Assembly (NCBI RefSeq): GCF_018224615.1
Contig: NZ_JAGTUK010000001.1
Coordinates: forward strand, 124,001 to 188,000
DNA: 64,000 nucleotides
Source: Microbacterium paraoxydans
GTDB taxonomy: Bacteria; Actinomycetota; Actinomycetes; Actinomycetales; Microbacteriaceae
Reading direction: 5' to 3'
Program-made: the position numbers and the translations under genes
The notes under the pieces: generated by a model
Databases searched by the model: none
Seen by the model: the letters and a program-made list of their open reading frames with translations, nothing else
What the model was told of the DNA's origin: nothing
Part shown: positions 55,450-63,093 of the stretch, in pieces
Layout: each line of letters opens with the position of its first letter
Numbering within the stretch: the stretch's first letter is position 1

Positions 55450-56532
55450 TCAGCGCGGGCTGAACGCGGCGGCGACCACGCGGGTCGCGGCTCCCCGCAG
55501 CACCGCGTCGTCGAGCAGGCTGCGCTCCACGACCGGGCCCAGCGAGGGGTGGGAGGCCGCGCGGACGGCGGCCGCTGTGGCCTCCGCGAACGGCGGCGTC
55601 GCGATGTCGGACGGGCCGCTCAGCAGGATCGTCGGCAGGTCGACCGCGGCGGCGATCACGGAGAGCGAGGTGCCGAGCCGGGCCCCCGCCTCGGCGAGCA
55701 CGGCGTCGGCATCCGCGCCAGCGAGGCGGCGGCGCAGCGCGGGCGTCGCGGCCCACGCGTGCACGCAGCCGTCGCGTCCGCACGGGCAGCGGTCGCCGGG
55801 GTCGCCGCCCGCCACGACGTGGGCGAGCTCGCGGGCGCCGATCGAGCGCTCCACGGGCGCCCCGTCGTCGCCCACCACGCGAATCGCGGTGCCGATGCGG
55901 GTGCCGAGGCGCACCAGCAGGAAGTCGCTGCCGACCGTGCCGAAGCGCTGCTCCGCGTCGGCCACGAGGTCGGCGTCGTCGAACACGTGCACGTCGAGCC
56001 CGAGGGTCTCGGCGAGCCGCGGTCCGAGGCCGAGCAGTGCGGGGGAGCCGGTGGGCGCGCCGATGCCGATGCCGAGCGGCCGGCTGTCGGCCACGCTCGC
56101 GAGGTGCTCCGCGAGCGCGGCGATCGCGGCGGCGGGGTCGGCGGCGAGGGCGCGCGTGGTGCGGTGCTCGACCCGGCCGTCCGGCGTGGCGAGGGCCGCG
56201 GTCACGTGTCCCGGCACGCTGAGGTCGAGCGCGATGACCTGCACCGCCCGCTGGTCGAACTCGAGCATGACGGCGGGCTTGCCCGGCCGGGCGTCCTGGC
56301 TGGGGCCGGTCTCGCGGAGCACGCCCTCGTCGAGCAGGTCGCGCACGACCTCGGAGATGGTGGGGCGGGCGAGTCCGGTGAAGCGGGAGAGGTCGGCGCG
56401 GCTGGCCGTGGAGTGCTCCATGAGCGTGCGCAGGACGAGGGCGCGGTTGCGCTCCCGGATGGCGCGGGCGTGGGTGGGCGGCGAGATTCGTGCCCGGTCG
56501 CCAGTGCGCTCTAGGATCTGGGGGTAGTGCAC
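55450..56532 (-). CDS. ROK-family transcriptional regulator (first of a divergent pair)
   Basis: A 360-residue ROK repressor of the NagC/XylR kind. The N-terminal winged helix-turn-helix is LVLRTLMEHSTASRADLSRF, then TGLARPTISEVVRDLLDEGV. The ROK sugar-binding domain has the zinc-type cluster GDRCPCGRDGCVHAWAA. Catalytic kinase residues appear degenerate, as expected in a regulator. GTG start with GGGAGGAG upstream. It shares a 120-bp control region with a second ROK regulator running the other way. Confidence 0.9.
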   Translation of the reverse strand: MHYPQILERTGDRARISPPTHARAIRERNRALVLRTLMEHSTASRADLSRFTGLARPTISEVVRDLLDEGVLRETGPSQDARPGKPAVMLEFDQRAVQVIALDLSVPGHVTAALATPDGRVEHRTTRALAADPAAAIAALAEHLASVADSRPLGIGIGAPTGSPALLGLGPRLAETLGLDVHVFDDADLVADAEQRFGTVGSDFLLVRLGTRIGTAIRVVGDDGAPVERSIGARELAHVVAGGDPGDRCPCGRDGCVHAWAATPALRRRLAGADADAVLAEAGARLGTSLSVIAAAVDLPTILLSGPSDIATPPFAEATAAAVRAASHPSLGPVVERSLLDDAVLRGAATRVVAAAFSPR

Positions 56533-56564
56533 GTCACTCCTCCCGATGCTCGGTCGGGCAACTA

Positions 56565-56581
56565 AGTTTAATGAATAAACT
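56565..56581. promoter_or_regulatory. ROK-type operator with overlapping divergent -10 boxes
   Basis: AGTTTA-ATGAA-TAAACT is an inverted repeat in an A/T-rich island, the form of NagC/XylR-type sites. TAAACT reads as a -10 box on each strand, five bases apart, so the two divergent ROK genes' promoters would face away from a single shared site. Confidence 0.65.
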
Positions 56582-56652
56582 AACTGGATCGAGCGTACGG
56601 AGCGCCGTGCGCGCTGTCAATGACCGCACCCATCCCCCGAGGGGCCGCGACC

Positions 56653-57810
56653 ATGTTCACCACCGAAGACGCGCTGGACACCCAGGCCGCGGTCCGGCGC
56701 GCGAACCTGCGCCGCGCCCTCCAGCTCGTGTTCCAGGCGTCCGGCACCCAGACCCGCGCGGGCATCGCCAGGGCCACGGGCCTCACCGCCGCCACCGCCT
56801 CCTCGCTCGTGGCCGAACTGATCGAGAGCCGCCTCGTGGTCGAAGGCGAACAGGCCGAGAGCACCGGGGGCAAGCGCGCCACCACGCTCAGCGTCGACGC
56901 CGCGCACCACCGCATCCTCGTGATCGTGGTGCAGCCCACCAGCTCCCACGTGGCACTGGTCGCGCTCGACGGCACCGCGCTCGAGGCCGGAACCGTGACG
57001 TACACCCCGGAGACGCGCGACCGTGTGCTCGACGACACCGTCCGTGAGGTCGCGGGACGCGTCGGCAGTCGATTGCTCGCGGTCGGCGTGCAGGTGCCGG
57101 GCACCACCGACGGCCGCTCGGTGCTGGAGAGCGTGCAGCTGGAGTGGCACGACGTGCCCCTGGCGGAGCGCTTCGAAGCGATCGCGGGCGCCCCGGTGCT
57201 GCTCGTGAACGACGTGGACGCGGAAGCCGTCGCGGAGGCCGTGCGGGAGGAGGCCGCCGCGGGCTACCGGCTCTTCATCCACCTCGGCGGGGGTGTGGGC
57301 GCGGCCGTGACGCTCGACGGCGAGCTCGCCCCGGGGCCACGCGATCGTGCGGGCGAGATCGGCCACGTGCAGGTCGTCTTCGGCGAGGCCGCGCGGCCCT
57401 GCCGGTGCGGACGCCGCGGGTGCCTGGAGTCGGCCGCGGCGCTCGGCCCCATGCTCGGCGAGGAGTTCACCGACACGCTCGACGCCGAGGCCACGCGCGC
57501 CCTCGTCGCGCGCGCCGACCAGAAGCTGATCGACGAGGGCGCCCGGGCTCTCGCCAGGGCCATCAAGCTCATCAGCGCGCTGCTCGACCCCATCGAGGTC
57601 GTGATCGGCGGACCGGCGACCGTGCTCGGCCCGCGGTTCCTCGAGCGCGTGCGCGCCGAGACCGACTACGCCGCGCGCGGCACGGCCCAGGTGCCCATCC
57701 GCTACGCCGACCCGCGCGTGCCGCCGTCGGCGGGGGCCGCCCAGGCCGCGCTCACCGCCGTGCTCGGCGTGCGCTGGAGCCCCGCGCAGCTCCGCACCGT
57801 CTCCGCCTGA
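56653..57810 (+). CDS. ROK-family transcriptional regulator (second of a divergent pair)
   Basis: A 385-residue ROK protein. The helix-turn-helix is AGIARATGLTAATASSLVAE, then LIESRLVVEGEQAESTGGKR. The ROK domain follows, with GVGVQVPG-like AVGVQVPGTTDG, GGGVGAAVTLDGELAPGPRD, AGEIGHVQV, and the zinc cluster [19 protein letters not shown] lies about nine bases upstream of the ATG at 56653; the ATG at 56620 is an alternative. It is divergent from a related regulator and probably controls sugar genes nearby. Confidence 0.88.
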   Translation: MFTTEDALDTQAAVRRANLRRALQLVFQASGTQTRAGIARATGLTAATASSLVAELIESRLVVEGEQAESTGGKRATTLSVDAAHHRILVIVVQPTSSHVALVALDGTALEAGTVTYTPETRDRVLDDTVREVAGRVGSRLLAVGVQVPGTTDGRSVLESVQLEWHDVPLAERFEAIAGAPVLLVNDVDAEAVAEAVREEAAAGYRLFIHLGGGVGAAVTLDGELAPGPRDRAGEIGHVQVVFGEAARPCRCGRRGCLESAAALGPMLGEEFTDTLDAEATRALVARADQKLIDEGARALARAIKLISALLDPIEVVIGGPATVLGPRFLERVRAETDYAARGTAQVPIRYADPRVPPSAGAAQAALTAVLGVRWSPAQLRTVSA

Positions 57811-57843
57811 GCCCGGCCGCGGCTCCCTCCGGAGCGCCGGGGG

Positions 57844-58620
57844 TCAGCCGCCGAACTCGGCCGTGAGGATCAGCGGGCTGTGGTTGGCGTCGCAGGCCGA
57901 CCCGATCGGGGAAATCGCGGGCGTGATCGCCGGCACCAGCGACCCCGGCTGCCGGTCGGGCCCGCGAACGATCGTGAGGATCTCGGCGAACGCGGGCGTC
58001 AGCGTGCTCTGCGAGGTGGCGACGAGAGCGTCGAGGTCGGCGGTCGCGTCGTCCATGCGCGCCGTCCACTCGTCCTCGTCGAAGGCCCCGTACAGGGTGA
58101 GCCCCTGCTCCGCATTGGTGATCGCACTGTAGACCTCGGCGAAGGAGCCGCAGTCCGCCACGAGCGCCTCGTCACGGTGGAACTCGGCGGTGGAGTAGTA
58201 CGGCACCGCCTCCCACTCCACCCCGTCGAGCACCCAGACGGTGAGCGTCGGCGCAGTCTGCTCCGTGAACGGCCACGCGAGCGTGGTCGTGCCGTCGCAG
58301 GTGCCACGTAGCGGCGCCTGATTCAGCATCATCGAATCGCCGAGCTCCACGTGGAAGGGACCGCCGCCGCTGCAGGTGAGCTCCACGGTCACCGACCGCG
58401 TTCCGTCCGGCACGCTGAGGTCCAGCCCGGGCGAAGCCGGACTCGGCCCCGTCCCGGTGAGCGTGGGACCTGCCACGGCCACCGTCGCCACCGCGTCCGC
58501 CTCGGAAGCCGACGGGGAGGGCGACACCGTGCCGACCGGCCCGGTGACGCCGCATCCGGCGAGGACGAGCATGAGCGCGGCGGCGGTCGTCGCGAGAAGG
58601 GTGGGGCGGGTGGCGGTCAT
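57844..58620 (-). CDS. Secreted lipoprotein, function unknown
   Basis: A 258-residue protein with a lipoprotein signal peptide ending in LVLAGC (Cys at about residue 23), then a Ser/Pro-rich linker and an unrecognised domain. Two regions with cysteines (TCSGGGPFHVELGDSMM, LRGTCDGTTTLAWPF) and an ADCGSFAEVYSAITNAEQG helix region could form disulfides. It lies 69 bases after the sugar ABC permease, separated by a hairpin, and may be transcribed separately. AAGGAG precedes the ATG. Confidence 0.7.
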   Translation of the reverse strand: MTATRPTLLATTAAALMLVLAGCGVTGPVGTVSPSPSASEADAVATVAVAGPTLTGTGPSPASPGLDLSVPDGTRSVTVELTCSGGGPFHVELGDSMMLNQAPLRGTCDGTTTLAWPFTEQTAPTLTVWVLDGVEWEAVPYYSTAEFHRDEALVADCGSFAEVYSAITNAEQGLTLYGAFDEDEWTARMDDATADLDALVATSQSTLTPAFAEILTIVRGPDRQPGSLVPAITPAISPIGSACDANHSPLILTAEFGG

Positions 58621-58636
58621 GCGACTCCTTCGTCAC

Positions 58637-58685
58637 GGGTCCGCCCGCCGCGCTCGAGTGCGAGACGGAGGCGGCGGACGGGCCC
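58637..58685 (-). terminator. Terminator-like hairpin after the sugar ABC permease genes
   Basis: GGGTCCGCCCGCCGC pairs imperfectly with GCGGCGGACGGGCCC around a loop of about 20 bases. No T-tract. Confidence 0.5.
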
Positions 58686-58689
58686 GAGC

Positions 58690-59616
58690 CTACTTCACGC
58701 TGCCGGCGGTGAGACCGCCGACGAGGCGCTTCTCGATCAGCATGAACAGGATGATCACGGGCAGGATCGCGACGATCGAGACGCCGAACACGTACTGCCA
58801 GCTGGTCTCGTACTGACCGACGAACTTGGTCAGCGCGACCGACAGCGGCTGGTTCTTGTCGGTCGACAGGATCACGAGCGATGCGGCGAACTCGTTCCAG
58901 CAGGCCACGAACGTGAACACGATCGCCGTGACGATGCCCGGCCACACCAGCGGCAGGTTGATCCGGAACAGCACCGTGAGGCGCCCGGCACCGTCGATCT
59001 GCGCTGCCTCGTCCACCTCCTTGGGGATGCCGGCGAAGAACGAGTGCATGATCCACACCGCGAACGACAGGTTGAACGCGGCGTTGATGAAGATCATCGC
59101 GGCCCACGTGTCGCCGAGGCCCAGCGTGGTGAACTGCCGGAACAGGCCGGAGGTGAGCACGGCCGGCTGCAACATCTGCGTCACGATCACGAGGAACAGG
59201 AACACCATGCGGCCGGGGAACTTGAACCGGGCCGTGTAATAGGCGGCGGGCAGCGACACCAGCAGCACGAGCAGCGTCGCGAACACCGAGATCACGATGG
59301 TGGAGACGAGGTTGTACGGCAGCGGCGTCTCGGGGGTCGACCACATCGTGATGTAGTTCTCCCAGTGCCACTCCGTCGGCAGGTAAGTGGGGTCGACCGA
59401 ACGGATCTGCGCCTTGGTCTTCACCGACCCGAAGAACATCACCAGGTACGGCAGCACGAAGATCGCCAGCACCAGGAAGCCCGCGGCCATGCGCAGGATC
59501 ACGCGCGGCAGCGACACCTGGTCGGCGGTGTAGCGGCGCTTGCGGCCCGGGATCGGCGGGGTGCGGCGTTCGCGGGCATCGGCGGTGGTCACGAGGGCGG
59601 TCTCGGTCACGGTCAT
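58690..59616 (-). CDS. Carbohydrate ABC transporter permease (MalG type)
   Basis: A 308-residue CUT1 permease with six TM helices and the EAA loop EVDEAAQIDGAGRLTVLFRI. The hydrophilic N-terminus includes a basic stretch. It is the third gene of the binding protein-permease-permease operon, two bases after the previous stop, with AAGGAGG before the ATG. No ATPase gene is present; such operons in actinobacteria use a shared MsiK/UgpC-like ATPase encoded elsewhere. Confidence 0.93.
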   Translation of the reverse strand: MTVTETALVTTADARERRTPPIPGRKRRYTADQVSLPRVILRMAAGFLVLAIFVLPYLVMFFGSVKTKAQIRSVDPTYLPTEWHWENYITMWSTPETPLPYNLVSTIVISVFATLLVLLVSLPAAYYTARFKFPGRMVFLFLVIVTQMLQPAVLTSGLFRQFTTLGLGDTWAAMIFINAAFNLSFAVWIMHSFFAGIPKEVDEAAQIDGAGRLTVLFRINLPLVWPGIVTAIVFTFVACWNEFAASLVILSTDKNQPLSVALTKFVGQYETSWQYVFGVSIVAILPVIILFMLIEKRLVGGLTAGSVK

Positions 59617-59618
59617 GA

Positions 59619-60590
59619 TCAGACCTCCTTCATGGGCTTGACGATCTTCACGTAGGCCGCGACGATCGCGATCACGATCAGGAACGCGACCACCGACAGG
59701 GCGCTCGCGACATCGACCTTCTTCTGCAGCTCGATGTACTTGAAGATCAGGGTCATGATCGTGTCGGCGCCGTAGCCGGGGATCGACCCGGTCATCACCT
59801 TCAGGATCGGCAGCGAGTTGAAGACGTTGATGATGTTGATGAGGATCGCGACGGCGAGGGCGCTGCGCAGCTGCGGCAGCACGATCGACCAGTAGGTGCG
59901 GGCGGGCCCGGCGCCGTCCATCTTCGCGGCTTCGATCGCGTCGGCGGGGACCGCCTGGAGACCGGCGAGGATCGTGTAGGTGGTGAACGGCAGCGACACG
60001 AACACGGCGATCACGATCGACCATGCGAACGCGGTCGCCGGGTTCTTGGTCCAGCCGTAGCCGACCGCGTCATCCGACAGCCCCACGTCGTAGAGGAACT
60101 TGTTCACGATGCCGAAGTACGGCTCGAGGCTGTAGTAGAACACCATGGTCGTCATCACGACCGAGGCGGCCCACGGCACGATGACCGCCATGCGCACGAG
60201 CTGTCGCCCGGGGAATGCCTTGTTGAGGATCTGCGCGAGCCCGAGCGAGATCACCACGGTCAGCGCCACGACCGACACCACCCAGACGATCGTGCGGAAG
60301 AAGATCGGCCAGAACTCCGCGAACGTGAACACGGTGACGAAGTTGTCGAAGCCGACCGAGCCCTTGTCGAGCCCGGACAGGGAGATGTCGCGGGTCGAGT
60401 TGAAGAACATGACGCCGGCGGGGAACAGCACCACGCCGATGATGAGCACCAGCGCGGGCGCGATCCAGGGCAGCGCCTGGAGGAGATCCCGCCCGCCGGG
60501 GCGACCGCGATCGGCCGCCCCGGCGTTCGGGGTGCGGGGGCGGCCGGTCGCCGCCCCCGCGAGGTTCGAGGATTCTGTGGTCTGGCTCAT
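59619..60590 (-). CDS. Carbohydrate ABC transporter permease (MalF type)
   Basis: A 323-residue CUT1 permease with six TM helices, an extended hydrophilic N-terminus and the EAA loop DAIEAAKMDGAGPARTYWSI. It forms the heterodimeric channel with the downstream MalG-type protein. It lies 29 bases after the binding-protein gene. Confidence 0.93.
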   Translation of the reverse strand: MSQTTESSNLAGAATGRPRTPNAGAADRGRPGGRDLLQALPWIAPALVLIIGVVLFPAGVMFFNSTRDISLSGLDKGSVGFDNFVTVFTFAEFWPIFFRTIVWVVSVVALTVVISLGLAQILNKAFPGRQLVRMAVIVPWAASVVMTTMVFYYSLEPYFGIVNKFLYDVGLSDDAVGYGWTKNPATAFAWSIVIAVFVSLPFTTYTILAGLQAVPADAIEAAKMDGAGPARTYWSIVLPQLRSALAVAILINIINVFNSLPILKVMTGSIPGYGADTIMTLIFKYIELQKKVDVASALSVVAFLIVIAIVAAYVKIVKPMKEV

Positions 60591-60619
60591 GGGATACCCG
60601 AACCTCTCCGTTCTGCGGG

Positions 60620-61873
60620 TCAGCCCGCGTCGACCTGCGCCTGGATCTCGGTCAGCACGTCCTGCGCCGGCTTCGACTGGATCTGGCCGAACAGCGACTT
60701 GAACGCGCCGTCCGCGGCGGACCACTTCGGGTTCGTCGACGGGTAGAACTGCGCGTCGGGCAGCACGTCGAGGAACGGCTTGAGCGCCTCCTCGCCGGAG
60801 AGCTGCTCGGCGCCCGACTTCGTGACGGGCAGGAAGCCCTCGGCCTGCACCCACGGCACGTACACGTCGGCCGAGTAGTAGTAGTCGAAGAACTTGGTGA
60901 TCGCGTCCTTCTTGTCGTCGTCGTTCTGGAACGCCATCAGCTGGTCCATGACGCCGAGCGTGAACGGCGAGCCGTCCTTGGTCGGGATCGGGACGATGGA
61001 GTAGTCCAGCTCGGGGTTGGCGTCGGCGATCTGGCCGACCGTCGGCGGCAGACCCACCTGCATGCCGATCTTGCCCTGGATGAAGATGTCCATCAGCGGG
61101 GAGCGCTGCGTCGAGCCGGGGTCGGCCTGGGTCGCGCCCGCGTCGATCATCTTCTTGATCTGCTCGGCGCCGACGAGGTTCTCCGGGGTGTCGATCGTGA
61201 TCTCGGACGCGTCGCCGAACGAGCCGCCGCCGCCCCACAGCCACACGGCCGCCTCGGCCTGCGCCTCTTCCGAGCCGAGCGGCATGCCGTAACCGGCGAC
61301 GCCGCCGCCGAGCGCGGAGACCTTGGTGGCCGCGTCGAGCAGCTCGTCCCAGTTGGTGGGTGCTTCCACGCCCGCCTGCTGCAGCAGCGTGTTGTTGACG
61401 AACAGGGCGCGAGCCGAGGCGATGAGCGGCAGGGCGTAGGCGGTGCCGTCGACCTCGGCGTTCTTGATGAAGGAGTCCTGGAAGTCGGAGTACACCTCCT
61501 CGGACACGACGTCCTTCACCGGGTAGAGCAGGTCGTCGCCGACGAATCCGGCGAACGGTCCGCCGTTGTAGATGTCGGGAGCCTCGCCTGCCTGGATCTT
61601 GGTGGAGATGACCTTCTCGAGGTTGTCCCACGACTGCACCTCGAGCTTGACGCTGATGTCGGGGTTCTCCTTCTCGAACCCGTCGATCACGTCTTCCCAC
61701 AGCCCCTTGGTCGCGTCGGAGTAGCTGGGGACGAGCAGGTCGAGCGTGGTCTTGCCGTCGGCGTCCCCGCCGCTGTCGCCGCCCGATCCGCCGAATCCGC
61801 ACGAGGCGAGCGACAGTGTGGCGACGGCCGCGACGGCAGCCGCTCCGAACCGCAGTGACTTCTTCATGGGCAT
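60620..61873 (-). CDS. Sugar ABC transporter solute-binding lipoprotein
   Basis: A 417-residue CUT1-type binding protein. The signal peptide is MPMKKSLRFGAAAVAAVAT... with lipobox LASC near residue 29; a Gly/Ser/Asp linker follows. Typical binding-protein motifs include KLEVQSWDNLEKVISTKIQA, GEAPDIYNGGPFAGFVGDDL and YSIVPIPTKDGSPFTLGVMD. The first ATG (61873) has GAGGA five bases upstream, so it is preferred over the ATG six bases later. The neighbouring SIS and ROK-kinase genes suggest an amino-sugar or chito-oligosaccharide ligand. Confidence 0.93.
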   Translation of the reverse strand: MPMKKSLRFGAAAVAAVATLSLASCGFGGSGGDSGGDADGKTTLDLLVPSYSDATKGLWEDVIDGFEKENPDISVKLEVQSWDNLEKVISTKIQAGEAPDIYNGGPFAGFVGDDLLYPVKDVVSEEVYSDFQDSFIKNAEVDGTAYALPLIASARALFVNNTLLQQAGVEAPTNWDELLDAATKVSALGGGVAGYGMPLGSEEAQAEAAVWLWGGGGSFGDASEITIDTPENLVGAEQIKKMIDAGATQADPGSTQRSPLMDIFIQGKIGMQVGLPPTVGQIADANPELDYSIVPIPTKDGSPFTLGVMDQLMAFQNDDDKKDAITKFFDYYYSADVYVPWVQAEGFLPVTKSGAEQLSGEEALKPFLDVLPDAQFYPSTNPKWSAADGAFKSLFGQIQSKPAQDVLTEIQAQVDAG

Positions 61874-62030
61874 TGCATTCCTCACTGTGAGTGCCTCCGT
61901 CGGCGGGCGGGCGGGCCGCTGACCGACAGAGCGGGGGTGTGGTGCACAGTCGCAGAACACTTCACGCGACGGTGCGTGGTGATCGATCGCGGTGAGGGCG
62001 ACCTCTCGGTTCAAGCCGGGGCTTGGGTGG

Positions 62031-62059
62031 AACGTACAGATTATTTGTCAGGCAAACAA
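62031..62059 (-). promoter_or_regulatory. Promoter and candidate operator of the sugar ABC operon
   Basis: On the minus strand, TTGTTT (62054-62059), 17 bases, TACGTT (62031-62036). An imperfect palindrome TTTGTCAGGCAAA at 62044-62056 lies inside the promoter, overlapping -35, a classical repressor position. One of the ROK regulators may bind it. Confidence 0.6.
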
Positions 62060-62083
62060 ACAAAATCAAGCATTCGCCGGATG

Positions 62084-62111
62084 TTGTCTCGCTGTGGTGA
62101 CATACTATGAT
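62084..62111 (+). promoter_or_regulatory. Promoter of the SIS/ROK-kinase genes
   Basis: TTGTCT (62084-62089), 16 bases, TATGAT (62106-62111), giving a leader of about 50 bases before the ATG at 62169. Confidence 0.6.
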
Positions 62112-62168
62112 CGAAACGCACCCGAAAGAATCACAAATACGCAACTACTCGTCTGAAAGGGTCGACTG

Positions 62169-63068
62169 ATGACCGAAACGCTTCCCGGCGCGCACATGCG
62201 CGAAGAACTCTTCTCGCAGCCGGAGATGTGGCAGCGCGCCGCCGAACTCACCGCGGAGCAGCGCCGGCTCCCCGCCCACGGAGCGCGGGTCGCCGTGGTC
62301 GGGTGCGGCACGTCCTGGTTCATGGCGCAGTCCTACGCCGCACTGCGCGAGTCGTCGGGACACGGCGAGACCGACGCGTTCGCCGCCTCCGAGGCCTTCG
62401 TCGACCGCGGCTACGACACCGTCGTCGCCCTCACCCGCTCCGGCACCACGAGCGAGGTGCTCGAACTGGTCGAGCGCATCCGCGGACGCGTCCCCACCGT
62501 GGGCGTGATCGGCGACCCCGACTCGCCGCTCGTCTCGCTCGTCGACGAAGCCGTGCTCCTGCCCTTCGCCGACGAGAAGTCCGTGGTGCAGACCCGCTTC
62601 GCCACCACCGCGCTCGCGCTGTTCCGCGCCTCCCTCGGCGAAGACCTGAGCGGGGCGATCGCCGACGCGACGGCCGTGCTCGCCGAGCCCGACGTCGACG
62701 CCGAGCTGCGCGACGCGGAGCAGTACACGTTCCTCGGCCGCGGCTGGACGATCGGCCTGGCGCACGAGGCCGCCCTCAAGCTGCGCGAGTCCTCGCAGTC
62801 GTGGACCGAGGCGTACCCGTCGATGGACTATCGCCACGGCCCGATCGCGATCGCCGCCCCCGGCCGCGTCACCTGGCAGTTCGGCGACGCGCCCGTCGGG
62901 CTCCCCGACGAGGTGCGCGCCACGGGCGCCCGCTTCGAGCACCGCGCGATCGACCCGCTCGCCGACCTCGTGCGCCTGCACCGCACGGCCCTCGACCGCG
63001 CCGTCGCCCGCGGCCTCGACCCCGACCAGCCGCGCAACCTCACCCGATCCGTCATCCTGGATGCATGA
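62169..63068 (+). CDS. SIS-domain protein (AgaS/GlmS-isomerase-like, putative amino-sugar-phosphate enzyme)
   Basis: A 299-residue protein with two SIS (sugar isomerase) domains and no glutaminase domain. Motifs are VVGCGTSWFMAQSYAALRES, ALTRSGTTSEVLELVERIRG, FLGRGWTIGLAHEAALKLRE and AYPSMDYRHGPIAIA, as in GlmS C-terminal domains and the AgaS/FrlB-like deaminases. It probably isomerises or deaminates an amino-sugar phosphate. It is divergent from the sugar ABC operon and 25 bases upstream of a ROK kinase. Confidence 0.88.
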   Translation: MTETLPGAHMREELFSQPEMWQRAAELTAEQRRLPAHGARVAVVGCGTSWFMAQSYAALRESSGHGETDAFAASEAFVDRGYDTVVALTRSGTTSEVLELVERIRGRVPTVGVIGDPDSPLVSLVDEAVLLPFADEKSVVQTRFATTALALFRASLGEDLSGAIADATAVLAEPDVDAELRDAEQYTFLGRGWTIGLAHEAALKLRESSQSWTEAYPSMDYRHGPIAIAAPGRVTWQFGDAPVGLPDEVRATGARFEHRAIDPLADLVRLHRTALDRAVARGLDPDQPRNLTRSVILDA

Positions 63069-63093
63069 CCCGAGCCACCACCGGAGCCGAGCG

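Larger units (their letters stand above)
61874..62168. other. 295-bp divergent control region of the sugar locus
   Basis: No gene is supported here. The left half is the leader of the binding-protein gene. The centre (62031-62111) is noticeably A/T-rich and holds the two divergent promoters and a candidate operator. The right part leads to the SIS gene's ribosome-binding site (GAAAGGG at 62154-62160). Confidence 0.7.

Noticed and set aside
61962..62144. A 60-codon minus-strand frame in the sugar-locus control region
   Set aside because: It overlaps the promoters and operator, has no ribosome-binding site and encodes no recognisable peptide.
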